Source: a virus. Taken from it: a stretch of DNA of 50,252 nucleotides. The translations under genes were made by a program, and so were the position numbers. Below are positions 41,275-48,677 of the stretch, piece after piece (the first letter of the stretch is position 1; every line of letters begins with the position of its first letter). The DNA is taken from positions 1 to 50,252 of the IMG/VR virus record IMGVR_UViG_3300033049_000162, one strand, 5' to 3'. The notes beneath the pieces were generated by a model. That model made no database searches, was not told the DNA's origin, and was given only the letters and a program-made list of their open reading frames with translations.

Positions 41275-41664
41275 TCAAACTCCGTGTGAACGTGTGAATA
41301 ATGTGGGAATAAAATTTAAAAGTCGTTCACATGGTAAGCTATTGTTTTTATATTTAATTTTATTAAATGTGAATGAGTGAATAATAAAATATACGCGCAC
41401 GCGAAGAAAAAAAGCAGAAATAAGGGTTGAAATAGAAGTTGATATAAAACAGAGGGAATGAAAATAAATTCTCACGTATGCGCGAGAAAATTTATTCACT
41501 CGTTCACATTGCACATTTTTACTATTATTAATCAGTACATTACCGTGTGAACGAACGTGTGAACGAGGATTTTTGTCATTCCCATCGTTCACATCTAATA
41601 GCGTACAAGCTATTGTTTTACTGAAAAAATCAGCAGTATTTAATTTATCATGCGGTAAGAACAT
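41275..41664 (-). CDS. Doubtful gene spanning the iteron region
   Basis: 129 codons from ATG 41664, with a good ribosome site (AAGGAGTTCC). The first 35 residues look protein-like (MFLPHDKLNTADFFSKTIAC), but the rest is the translation of repeated origin-like DNA and is rich in Ser, Phe and Ile. It overlaps the helicase end. It may be a real small protein with an uninformative tail, or only a leader. Confidence 0.35.
   Translation of the reverse strand: MFLPHDKLNTADFFSKTIACTLLDVNDGNDKNPRSHVRSHGNVLINNSKNVQCERVNKFSRAYVRIYFHSLCFISTSISTLISAFFLRVRVYFIIHSFTFNKIKYKNNSLPCERLLNFIPTLFTRSHGV
41284..41594. repeat. GTGTGAACG iteron cluster, probable prophage 2 origin
   Basis: Copies of (A/C)GTGTGAACGA or its complement at 41284-41292, 41292-41299, 41324-41332, 41367-41376, 41493-41509 (two), 41544-41554, 41556-41566 and 41586-41594, in both orientations. 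Next to them lies a P4-alpha-like helicase/primase pair. P4 alpha binds short GTGAAC-containing iterons, as I recall. Repeats are seen; origin function is inferred. Confidence 0.65.
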
Positions 41665-43462
41665 TTGGAACTCCTTTTTCAAATTCATTCACACCAATGC
41701 CGTACCAGTCCATTGCATTTTCACCAGCGGGGCATTCATTTACGCACACAATTAGTGATTGCTCTTCCTCACGACCATATCTCCAACGCTGTTTTTCAAG
41801 CAATTTTATCCCATCAATTTTCTTCATGTCTTCAGTAAATTTTCGATACGAATATTTGTGCTCCAATGTAGATGATGCCCATTCTTTGTATGAGTCATAT
41901 AACTGCCTTGCCTTGCAATTGACATACTTATATTTGGTTTCTCCAGCAACCCATTCATCAATAAAAACTTCGATGGACCGCTTACTTGCATTCATTAACG
42001 CCTTTTTTGCTTCCGTGATTGGTGGCTTATCATGCTTAAAACCATCTAGTGAGTAGGTCATCAAGTATGTATAAAATGCATCCAATCCATCTGACGCTAT
42101 TTCGCTATATACTTGTTCACTTAACTTTTCATCCAATTTATTCGCAGGTGCAATCACAAACCATCGGCGAGCCTCACCGTGTAAAGGAAAAGGGATATTC
42201 TCATTTGAAGCAAATGCCATATTAAAATAAGCAGGAACCTGTTTCTGAGGACGTTGCTTCTCATTAATCGTCACACTTTTAGCAGTAATTAAGGCATTTA
42301 GATAAGGTGTAACGTTGTATTTAGTAGCGTTTGTTGCAATTTCTTCACCAAAGATAAAAGCAGCATTATTTAGCCATCCATTGAACTGTGGACTTTCAAG
42401 CTCTTGTGATGTGATTACGCGGTGATATTTCCCATAAATTCCACCCATAACCTTTTCAAATAAGGTCGTTTTACCCGATCCTTGAATATGACTTGCCATC
42501 AGTACCGCACTATGTGCCTTTTGCCCTTCGTTTTGAAGCGGAAATGCAAGCCATTGAATTAACCATTTTTCAATATCAAGATCTCCATTACACAAACACC
42601 AAATCATTTTCAAAATTCCAGCACATCGTGACCGTACATCTGAAAATTCATACGGATTCCCGTCTTGATCCAGCAACCCTTTGACTGCATACCCCTCAAA
42701 TGTGTTGATGTAATTTGGGTCAATGTCAATTTTTCGCGTCGGATCAAAGATCAATTTTTCATAATCAATTTCACTTCGAGTCGGACTTTCAATCCATTTT
42801 TTATATTCATTCGGATACATAAGCTGAGAAGCCGACCAAGACACTACTCGATTCAACGACTTGTCATATAAAAATGTTTCACCTTTAAGCAAAATACAAT
42901 TTTTACTCATATTAGGGGCAACATGCCCAGCATCTTCAATTAATAATTTTTCAACTTCATCTTTTTCAAGCGTTTTGCGGTCATCATGGGCATACCAAAC
43001 TTTAAAGATGCTACTCAATGTATGTTTAAGAGAAGAAATCTTAAATTTATGATTTGTTTTTAAATCAAATGCATCATTACTACATGCAATCACAGCATAT
43101 CTATCCAATGCATTTTTTAGTTTAGCTTCAGGGCTATTTGGGTCAAGAACCCTAAAATCTCCTTCACCAATTGTTGTTTGCTGACTTTTCTGAGTAGGAT
43201 CATTCATTGGTGGTGCAAAATCTAATTTAAAATCACTATCGGATTTGTCGATAGCTACATCATTTCCTGACAATTGCCCCAAAGTTTGGTCGGCTGAATC
43301 TAAGGGGTGTGGGGAAACAGCAAAAGCAGAAAGTTGAGATGAAATTCCGCTCTCAATCTGCTCGCGCACCGCTTCAAGCCCGCGTAGCACATGCAAATCA
43401 TTAAAATCAGATGGTGGCTTTGATGTTGCTGTTGGCTGCTCAATAATTTCTTGGTCACTCAT
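41648..43462 (-). CDS. SF3/D5-like replication helicase (P4-alpha C-terminal type)
   Basis: 604 residues. An Asp/Ser-rich N-terminal region to about 120, then a helicase with Walker A GSGKTT near 326-331, Walker B FIFGEE, sensor-like NMAFASNEN and an arginine finger region ARRWFVIAPA. The C-terminal 100 residues look like a winged helix. It overlaps the primase gene by four bases; together they form the two halves of a P4-alpha-like replication enzyme. It probably acts at the adjacent iterons. Confidence 0.9.
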   Translation of the reverse strand: MSDQEIIEQPTATSKPPSDFNDLHVLRGLEAVREQIESGISSQLSAFAVSPHPLDSADQTLGQLSGNDVAIDKSDSDFKLDFAPPMNDPTQKSQQTTIGEGDFRVLDPNSPEAKLKNALDRYAVIACSNDAFDLKTNHKFKISSLKHTLSSIFKVWYAHDDRKTLEKDEVEKLLIEDAGHVAPNMSKNCILLKGETFLYDKSLNRVVSWSASQLMYPNEYKKWIESPTRSEIDYEKLIFDPTRKIDIDPNYINTFEGYAVKGLLDQDGNPYEFSDVRSRCAGILKMIWCLCNGDLDIEKWLIQWLAFPLQNEGQKAHSAVLMASHIQGSGKTTLFEKVMGGIYGKYHRVITSQELESPQFNGWLNNAAFIFGEEIATNATKYNVTPYLNALITAKSVTINEKQRPQKQVPAYFNMAFASNENIPFPLHGEARRWFVIAPANKLDEKLSEQVYSEIASDGLDAFYTYLMTYSLDGFKHDKPPITEAKKALMNASKRSIEVFIDEWVAGETKYKYVNCKARQLYDSYKEWASSTLEHKYSYRKFTEDMKKIDGIKLLEKQRWRYGREEEQSLIVCVNECPAGENAMDWYGIGVNEFEKGVPNVLTA

Positions 43463-44367
43463 ACTGACTCCACTGTTTCAAATTTGGGTAAAATCACAAT
43501 ACCGCCAGTCGCAGCCAAAGCTTTATTAGCAGCTTTCAGTCCCGCATCTGGAGGATTTGAATGACTGTCGTCATCAGCACAAAATACAAACTGAGCATTT
43601 GGATATTTCTTTCTGAATTGTTTAGCGACTTTGTCGATGTTGCTTGACTGAAATGTTACAACTGTGGCGCGTCCTGTTGCTTCAAAAACGCTTGCACCTG
43701 TGGCATAACCCTCAACAAAACAAATAATCTGATTTGGTGCCGTAATTTGACCAATCAGAAAAAAACAGTCATTAATACGTCCACCAGGTAAATATGGCTT
43801 ATGTCCATCTGCATGGATTTCTTGAATATTCCAAATTTTGTCGTCTATATCGAAAAGCGGAATAACCAAATTCCCCTTTCCATTGACTTTACAGCCATGA
43901 TTAAGGACTTGCTTGCGTTCTAAATATGGGCAGTCACGGTCTACAGATTTGTATGACCATGTCCGTTTTGCACGCTTGGCTGCCGCTTCACGTTCTTTCT
44001 CTTCTTTTTGAGCTTGTTCCAGCTGTAAACGCTCGGATTTTTCACGCCATTTTTTTCGATCTTCTTCAGTCACTTTACTTTCAGCAGAAAGCCCTAATAC
44101 AGCGCCAACTTCTTTTAAAACTTCTGAATATTTCAAGCCTCTTGATTTTTCTACTAAAGAAAACCCATCACCTGCACCACATTGGTTACAAATCCATGTT
44201 CCTTTTCCCTGTTGATCATCAAACCTAAAACGATCTTTACCCCCGCAGATCGGGCAAGGACCATGTGTATTTTTATTACGTGGAACCTCAATCCCAAATG
44301 CTGGAAATATACAATCACGCCAACGCCCAATTGCTGCATCTCGAACTTGATCAAATGTTAGAGCCAT
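43459..44367 (-). CDS. Primase with P4-type zinc finger and Toprim domain
   Basis: 302 residues from ATG 44367. Zinc finger Cys38, Cys41, Cys60, Cys63 (GPCPICGGKDRFRF, then WICNQCGAGDG), a charged coiled coil near 105-135, and Toprim with CFVEGYATGAS near 215 and CADDDSH near 265. It should make RNA primers at the prophage 2 origin, together with the SF3 helicase encoded next. Confidence 0.93.
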   Translation of the reverse strand: MALTFDQVRDAAIGRWRDCIFPAFGIEVPRNKNTHGPCPICGGKDRFRFDDQQGKGTWICNQCGAGDGFSLVEKSRGLKYSEVLKEVGAVLGLSAESKVTEEDRKKWREKSERLQLEQAQKEEKEREAAAKRAKRTWSYKSVDRDCPYLERKQVLNHGCKVNGKGNLVIPLFDIDDKIWNIQEIHADGHKPYLPGGRINDCFFLIGQITAPNQIICFVEGYATGASVFEATGRATVVTFQSSNIDKVAKQFRKKYPNAQFVFCADDDSHSNPPDAGLKAANKALAATGGIVILPKFETVESV

Positions 44368-44369
44368 AT

Positions 44370-44879
44370 TCAATGATCCTCATGTTTGAGATCATTTTCA
44401 GATTTCTTACGTGCCAAATTTTTCAACGTTGCCACCGCACTGATCAGTTCCATGGCATGCTTTTCAATCATTGCCATTTCAACATCTGTAATGATGTGAT
44501 CTTTTAACGACTCACTTAAACCATTAAAAAGTTCACCAACCTTATTCGAGACTTCGCCAATGTTTGCGAGAAATGAACAGTCTCCAATAATTTCAAAATT
44601 AGGATATTGATAAATTGCAACATTCTCATACATCGAAGCCATGCTTTGTAAAATGCGAATATCTTTTGTATATGACGCAATCGCTTCAATTTGCTCAGGT
44701 TTTAAATGAAATTGATCATTATTGACATCAACTGCTTTGCTAAATGTCATTGAATTGAATCCATATATTTCAGCTATTGCTGACTTACTTCCATGTCTGT
44801 CTTTGCAAGCACGATATAAAGCAACATCCAGCGGAAGCACAGCATGCTCTGCTGCATAATTTGATAAAAATGATTTCAT
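44370..44879 (-). CDS. CII-family regulator (Phage_CP76-like)
   Basis: 169 residues from ATG 44879 (GGGAG upstream). ALYRACKDRHGSKSAIAEIY near residue 20 is the start of a helix-turn-helix typical of the CP76/CII regulator family; a long helical C-terminal half follows. Lies after cro and before the replication genes, the CII position. Confidence 0.75.
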   Translation of the reverse strand: MKSFLSNYAAEHAVLPLDVALYRACKDRHGSKSAIAEIYGFNSMTFSKAVDVNNDQFHLKPEQIEAIASYTKDIRILQSMASMYENVAIYQYPNFEIIGDCSFLANIGEVSNKVGELFNGLSESLKDHIITDVEMAMIEKHAMELISAVATLKNLARKKSENDLKHEDH

Positions 44880-44897
44880 ATCCAATTTGCTCCCATT

Positions 44898-45113
44898 TTA
44901 GATATTACTTTGTTGAGCACTTAACTGTAGATTTACAAGCATGTGCTGAGCCTGTTGTAACTCAGCAGCTTTTTTATGAATTTGATATTCACGTAATTCA
45001 GGAATGTTCTGTTCATTCCAGCCTGAAATAGCTGCGTTTGTAATACCGAGAAGATCTGCCAATTCGTAATTAAATCTACAGTTCAACAGTTTTTTAGCAT
45101 CATCTAATGTCAT
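44898..45113 (-). CDS. cro: Cro-like repressor (prophage 2)
   Basis: 71 residues. FNYELADLLGITNAAISGWN at about 14-33 is the YdaS/Cro helix-turn-helix. First gene of the rightward operon, divergent from cI across the operators at 45127-45191. Confidence 0.85.
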   Translation of the reverse strand: MTLDDAKKLLNCRFNYELADLLGITNAAISGWNEQNIPELREYQIHKKAAELQQAQHMLVNLQLSAQQSNI

Positions 45114-45126
45114 GTTGGTCTCAAAA

Positions 45127-45191
45127 ATTAAGATAACTTAATTTATTAAACCCAATTTAACTTTCTACGTCAAGAATTAAGATAAGTTAAT
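45127..45191. promoter_or_regulatory. Prophage 2 right operator and pR
   Basis: Palindromes ATTAAG-ATAA-CTTAAT (45127-45142) and ATTAA-GATAAG-TTAAT (45176-45191), with a partial copy near 45153-45163. Minus-strand promoter TTGACG (45173-45168), 17-base spacer, TTTAAT (45150-45145) lies between them. CI/Cro binding is inferred. Confidence 0.8.
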
Positions 45192-45221
45192 TTATATATT
45201 CGATCATTAAAGGTTCTTTTT

Positions 45222-45863
45222 ATGGAAACTGTAGGCACTAGAATTAAAAAGCTGCGTAAACAGAAGAAATTTACTCTGAAAGAACTTGCATCAAAAGTAG
45301 GTGTTTCGGATGTTTCAATATCTAATTGGGAAAATGATGTTAATACGCCCAAGCATGAACATTTAACTTTACTTGCACCAAATCTCGATACAACTATTGA
45401 TTTTATTATGTATGGGAAAACTGAAGATATTGAGAATGTATCAGACTTCAGACCAGTAACCAGAATGTTACCAGTTTTGACTTATATTCAATGCGGAACA
45501 ATGACTAACGTTAAAAGCATTGCACCTCATGAAATTGAAATGTGGTTACCTGCACCGCCTGATGCTAGTAAAAATAGTTTCTATTTAATCTGTCAAGGTA
45601 TTAGTAATGCACCAGAATTTAAGGATGGTGATTTTGTTTGTATAAATCCAGATATACCCTTCGATAATGTTCAGCATGGGGAAATGATTGCGGTATGTCA
45701 GGATGATGAGGCTACTTTTAAGGCTCTAGTAAGAGAATTTAACAGCTTACATTTGAAGGCATTAAATGAGAATTTCCATCCTAATATCATCCCATTGAAA
45801 GAAGATTTTATTTACAAAGGTAAATATGTTGGAAAATTTACTCCACCCAAAAAATTTATTTAA
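45222..45863 (+). CDS. cI: CI repressor with S24 domain (prophage 2)
   Basis: 213 residues. Helix-turn-helix at about 18-38 (FTLKELASKVGVSDVSISNW), S24 domain about 80-205. The cleavage site is Cys-Gly at 91-92 (IQCGTM) instead of Ala-Gly. Catalytic Ser128 (GISNAP) and Lys167 (TFKAL). C-terminal domain is related to CI of prophage 1, while the DNA-binding part differs. A terminator follows at once, so no rex-like genes are present here. Confidence 0.93.
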   Translation: METVGTRIKKLRKQKKFTLKELASKVGVSDVSISNWENDVNTPKHEHLTLLAPNLDTTIDFIMYGKTEDIENVSDFRPVTRMLPVLTYIQCGTMTNVKSIAPHEIEMWLPAPPDASKNSFYLICQGISNAPEFKDGDFVCINPDIPFDNVQHGEMIAVCQDDEATFKALVREFNSLHLKALNENFHPNIIPLKEDFIYKGKYVGKFTPPKKFI

Positions 45864-45876
45864 TTCTTTTTTAAAT

Positions 45877-45900
45877 AAGCCTGCATATGCAGGCTTTTTT
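45877..45900 (+). terminator. Terminator of cI (prophage 2)
   Basis: Stem AAGCCTGCA-TA-TGCAGGCTT (45877-45896) followed by T-run. Confidence 0.9.
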
Positions 45901-45930
45901 GTACCTCAAAAATCATAGACTTCAAAAAAT

Positions 45931-45998
45931 ATTAACTTGTCTTAATTTTTATGTTGACAATAAAATTAAGTTGTCTTAATTTAATTAAACAAATTAAG
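45931..45998 (+). promoter_or_regulatory. Prophage 2 left operator and pL
   Basis: TTGACA (45954-45959), 17-base spacer, TAATTT (45977-45982). Operator palindrome ATTAAG-TTGT-CTTAAT (45965-45980) covers the spacer; a one-mismatch copy ATTAAC-TTGT-CTTAAT lies at 45931-45946 and a weak half at 45993. The same motif stands upstream of cro. Confidence 0.8.
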
Positions 45999-46015
45999 TT
46001 TTCTTTGAGGCAACC

Positions 46016-46336
46016 ATGAATAAATCTTCGTCTAAAACTAAGCCGACAAGCTTTGATAAAACTGTATATGCACGTTTACACGCTGATGACTTTGCTCAAC
46101 CAGCAGTGAATGATCACTGGTTCTACAAAAACAAGGCTGTCGCACAAATTTCCTCAGCTGTGAAAGCTATTCGCAATGCAACTAATCAACACGATTTCAG
46201 CACAGCTATCGCTCAAGCAAATGCATTTCTTGATGCAGCATATGACTATGAATTTATTGACTTAACAGATAAGTCAAAATGGTTGTATGAAATTGCTCAA
46301 GCCACTCGTGTCCAAACGATTGGAGAGCATCAATGA
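46016..46336 (+). CDS. First early-left gene, hypothetical
   Basis: 106 residues. ATG 46016, just downstream of pL (ribosome site GAGGC). Basic N-terminus, then helical with many Ala residues. Not recognised. The stop overlaps the next start. Confidence 0.65.
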   Translation: MNKSSSKTKPTSFDKTVYARLHADDFAQPAVNDHWFYKNKAVAQISSAVKAIRNATNQHDFSTAIAQANAFLDAAYDYEFIDLTDKSKWLYEIAQATRVQTIGEHQ

Positions 46337-46671
46337 ACAAAAAGAGTAAGGCTCTGAATATTTCAAAATCTCAGAAAGATTTTGCACCTGAAGTACCTGA
46401 ACAATCAGTAATTGACACATGGCCAAAGCTCCAGCGCAAACCTCACACGATCAAAATCAATGGCTTTGATGTTCCTGCTCCCTTTAATCCAAATTTTGGT
46501 GAAGATTACTTTTGGATTAACCCATCAAGTAAAGATGGATTTTCTAGCGACATTTGGGCAAATGAAGAAAGTGATCAATATACATCTACATTTGGCGTAT
46601 GGCGTACAGAAAATGAAATAAAACAAGTTGTTACCGCTTATAGAAAATTAATTGGAGCTGCTCATGACTAA
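46333..46671 (+). CDS. Hypothetical early protein
   Basis: 112 residues, ATGA overlap with the previous gene. Basic start and an aromatic middle (FGEDYFWINPSSKDGFSSDI). No known domain. Confidence 0.65.
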   Translation: MNKKSKALNISKSQKDFAPEVPEQSVIDTWPKLQRKPHTIKINGFDVPAPFNPNFGEDYFWINPSSKDGFSSDIWANEESDQYTSTFGVWRTENEIKQVVTAYRKLIGAAHD

Positions 46672-46753
46672 GTTTGATTTTATTGTCGGCACTGTAATGG
46701 CTTTTATTCTCATTGCAGCTTTCATTGCAGTTGATTACATGGAGAAACTTTAA
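46664..46753 (+). CDS. Tiny single-pass membrane protein
   Basis: 29 residues, mostly one hydrophobic helix (FIVGTVMAFILIAAFIAV). It overlaps the genes on both sides (ATG 46664 inside the preceding gene, TAATG at 46751-46755), which supports real translation. Function unknown. Confidence 0.55.
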   Translation: MTKFDFIVGTVMAFILIAAFIAVDYMEKL

Positions 46754-47247
46754 TGCGCTCTAATATTGATCACGATGTATTCGCCAAAAAATTGCAGTCA
46801 ATTGAGCTGGCCAACCAAGTTGAAGAGTTTTTAAAGAGCCAAAATCTTGAAGAGCCTGTTCAAATTCCGTTTGGTCATTCTGAGTATTTGAATACATGTA
46901 AGAAAAATGGTGTTGATCCTTACACGTTCTCTTTACGTTCAATTATGACTCATTCAGTAGAGCAAACCCATGCAGAAAAAAAGAATAATTCTGCAAAGCA
47001 AAAATCCGAAACAAACAATTCAACTTACACGCCAGACAATAGCTCAAATCGTCGGGAGTTTAATCGCAAGGCACGCGAGTTAGCCTGGATAAGTGGTCAA
47101 AAAAAGTTTGTTGGTAAATGTCAAAAACATGGTGAGCAATATTTCAATATTCGCAAACAAGGCAAAGACCAACTTTGTAGCATTTGCCAACGTGAATTTA
47201 CTCGAAATCAGAATCAAAAACGAAAAAAATTAAAGGTGACTGCATGA
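46753..47247 (+). CDS. Hypothetical early protein with C-terminal zinc-like motif
   Basis: 164 residues. A polar Asn/Ser-rich linker lies near 75-100. The C-terminus has CQKHGEQYFNIR, then LCSICQRE, a possible four-ligand zinc site found in other phage early proteins, followed by a Lys/Arg-rich end that may bind nucleic acid. The stop overlaps the excisionase-like gene. Confidence 0.65.
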   Translation: MRSNIDHDVFAKKLQSIELANQVEEFLKSQNLEEPVQIPFGHSEYLNTCKKNGVDPYTFSLRSIMTHSVEQTHAEKKNNSAKQKSETNNSTYTPDNSSNRREFNRKARELAWISGQKKFVGKCQKHGEQYFNIRKQGKDQLCSICQREFTRNQNQKRKKLKVTA

Positions 47248-47603
47248 ATAATGAAATTCTAGAAGCCCTTATTGAACTTGGCTTAACACCAATTGACTGG
47301 GTAGATGCATGCCAGTTTGAGAAACTAACAGGAATTGAAGAGCAAAAACTCACGCATCGTCGCAAGAAATGGCCTGAAGATTTGGTATGGGCCAAACAAG
47401 ACGGAAACATTTATTATTCTATTCGAGGTTACAATCAATGGTTGACAGATCAGGCACAGAATCGCTACCAACAGGCATCCGCATCCGTGAAGGATCAATC
47501 CAAATCTACTTTATGTGTAAACGCCAACGGTACGAAATCACGCTCCCGCACCCGCCCACTGCGCAAGGTATTAGCGCAGCCGTTAAAATTAGAAGTGATC
47601 TAA
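47244..47603 (+). CDS. Excisionase-like protein overlapping int
   Basis: 119 residues. The first 75 look like a phage excisionase/winged helix (DWVDACQFEKLTGIEEQKLT, then WPEDLVWAKQDGNIYYSIRG). The last 50 share DNA with the start of int in another frame and are low-complexity (SRSRTRPLRK). Xis genes overlapping int are known from lambda. Confidence 0.65.
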   Translation: MNNEILEALIELGLTPIDWVDACQFEKLTGIEEQKLTHRRKKWPEDLVWAKQDGNIYYSIRGYNQWLTDQAQNRYQQASASVKDQSKSTLCVNANGTKSRSRTRPLRKVLAQPLKLEVI

Positions 47604-48601
47604 TTACAAAAGCTAAATGGGGTGTCTTGACTGAACAAGACATCTCAGAAGCGAGAGGATATGAATTTGAAGATGAATATGTAATCGTTGAAAATTCTGT
47701 GCTATTCCAAGAAATAGCACAAAAATATTTAAAGTTTTTAACATGTGGTGAAGGTTCAAAAAATGATTATAGAAAAATTCTGCAACATCACTGGATGCCC
47801 TATTTTGCGTTAACTCCAATAGCTCGTATAAGGACTGAAGATATTGAAGAAGTCATATTTGATCGTGATTTTCAAACAGCCAAAACGCTAAATAATTGTT
47901 TAACACCATTGCGTGGTGTATTTGATACTGCGTTAAAAAATCGAGATATTTCTGAAAACCCTACCGATAATATTAAAAATCGTAAAGTTCAAGTGGATAT
48001 ACCTGATCCATTTTCCCGTAAAGAAATGAACGCTTTATTAGAATGGCTTGATAAAAATTTGAAAGGAGAAGACCGATTTTATTATTGGTATTATGAACTT
48101 GCGTTCTGGACTGGTTGCCGCCCCTCAGAAATGATTGCATTACGTGAATCAGATATAGATTGGTTTAACAAAACATTTCGGATCAACAAAAGCCGTGTCC
48201 GTGGAGTTGAAAAAAATGTAACAAAGACTAAAAATGTTCGAGAGATCTATTTAAATGATAGATCGGAACGTGCTCTAAAAGAATTAATTAATTTCAAAAA
48301 CGTACATACTTATAAAAGTACTTATTTGATGTTATGTCCTGAAACTAAAGAGCCATTTTATAATGAAAAACCGCCAAGACTACGTTTGAATGAAGCGATG
48401 AAAGGATGCAAGATCCGTCATCGACCAGCTTATAACGCTAGGCATACTTATGCAACTATGTTGCTTATGGATGGAGTGAATCCAGTGTTTGTTGCAAATC
48501 AACTTGGTCACAGTATATCTATGCTTGAAAAACGTTATGCGAAATGGATTCATGGTGAACAAAATAGAATTGAAATAGCAAAACTAAATACTCAGTCTTA
48601 A
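47438..48601 (+). CDS. int: Tyrosine integrase (prophage 2)
   Basis: 387 residues from ATG 47438; the longer start at 47387 would lengthen the overlap with xis. Arm-binding domain about 10-65 (DUF3596-like, LPTGIRIREGSIQIYFMCKR), core-binding about 85-190, catalytic about 195-385. Catalytic Arg228 (TGCRPSEM), Arg335 (NARHTYAT), His358 (LGHS) and Tyr367 (KRYAKW). The first box II His is replaced by Tyr/Asn context, as in some phage integrases. Unlike int of prophage 1 it is not P4-type. Confidence 0.93.
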   Translation: MVDRSGTESLPTGIRIREGSIQIYFMCKRQRYEITLPHPPTAQGISAAVKIRSDLITKAKWGVLTEQDISEARGYEFEDEYVIVENSVLFQEIAQKYLKFLTCGEGSKNDYRKILQHHWMPYFALTPIARIRTEDIEEVIFDRDFQTAKTLNNCLTPLRGVFDTALKNRDISENPTDNIKNRKVQVDIPDPFSRKEMNALLEWLDKNLKGEDRFYYWYYELAFWTGCRPSEMIALRESDIDWFNKTFRINKSRVRGVEKNVTKTKNVREIYLNDRSERALKELINFKNVHTYKSTYLMLCPETKEPFYNEKPPRLRLNEAMKGCKIRHRPAYNARHTYATMLLMDGVNPVFVANQLGHSISMLEKRYAKWIHGEQNRIEIAKLNTQS

Positions 48602-48610
48602 AGACTGAGT
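48590..48610. repeat. Perfect palindrome over the int stop codon
   Basis: ACTCAGTCTT-A-AAGACTGAGT, ten-base arms, with the int TAA at its centre (48599-48601). It may act as a terminator without U-run, or be linked to attachment. Its central 15 bases also occur at 31819-31833. Confidence 0.7.
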
Positions 48611-48677
48611 AAAAGATTATTGACTTAAAATTCTAATCATTCAAAATCTAAATAATTTAAAAAATGTCAATTTCAAA

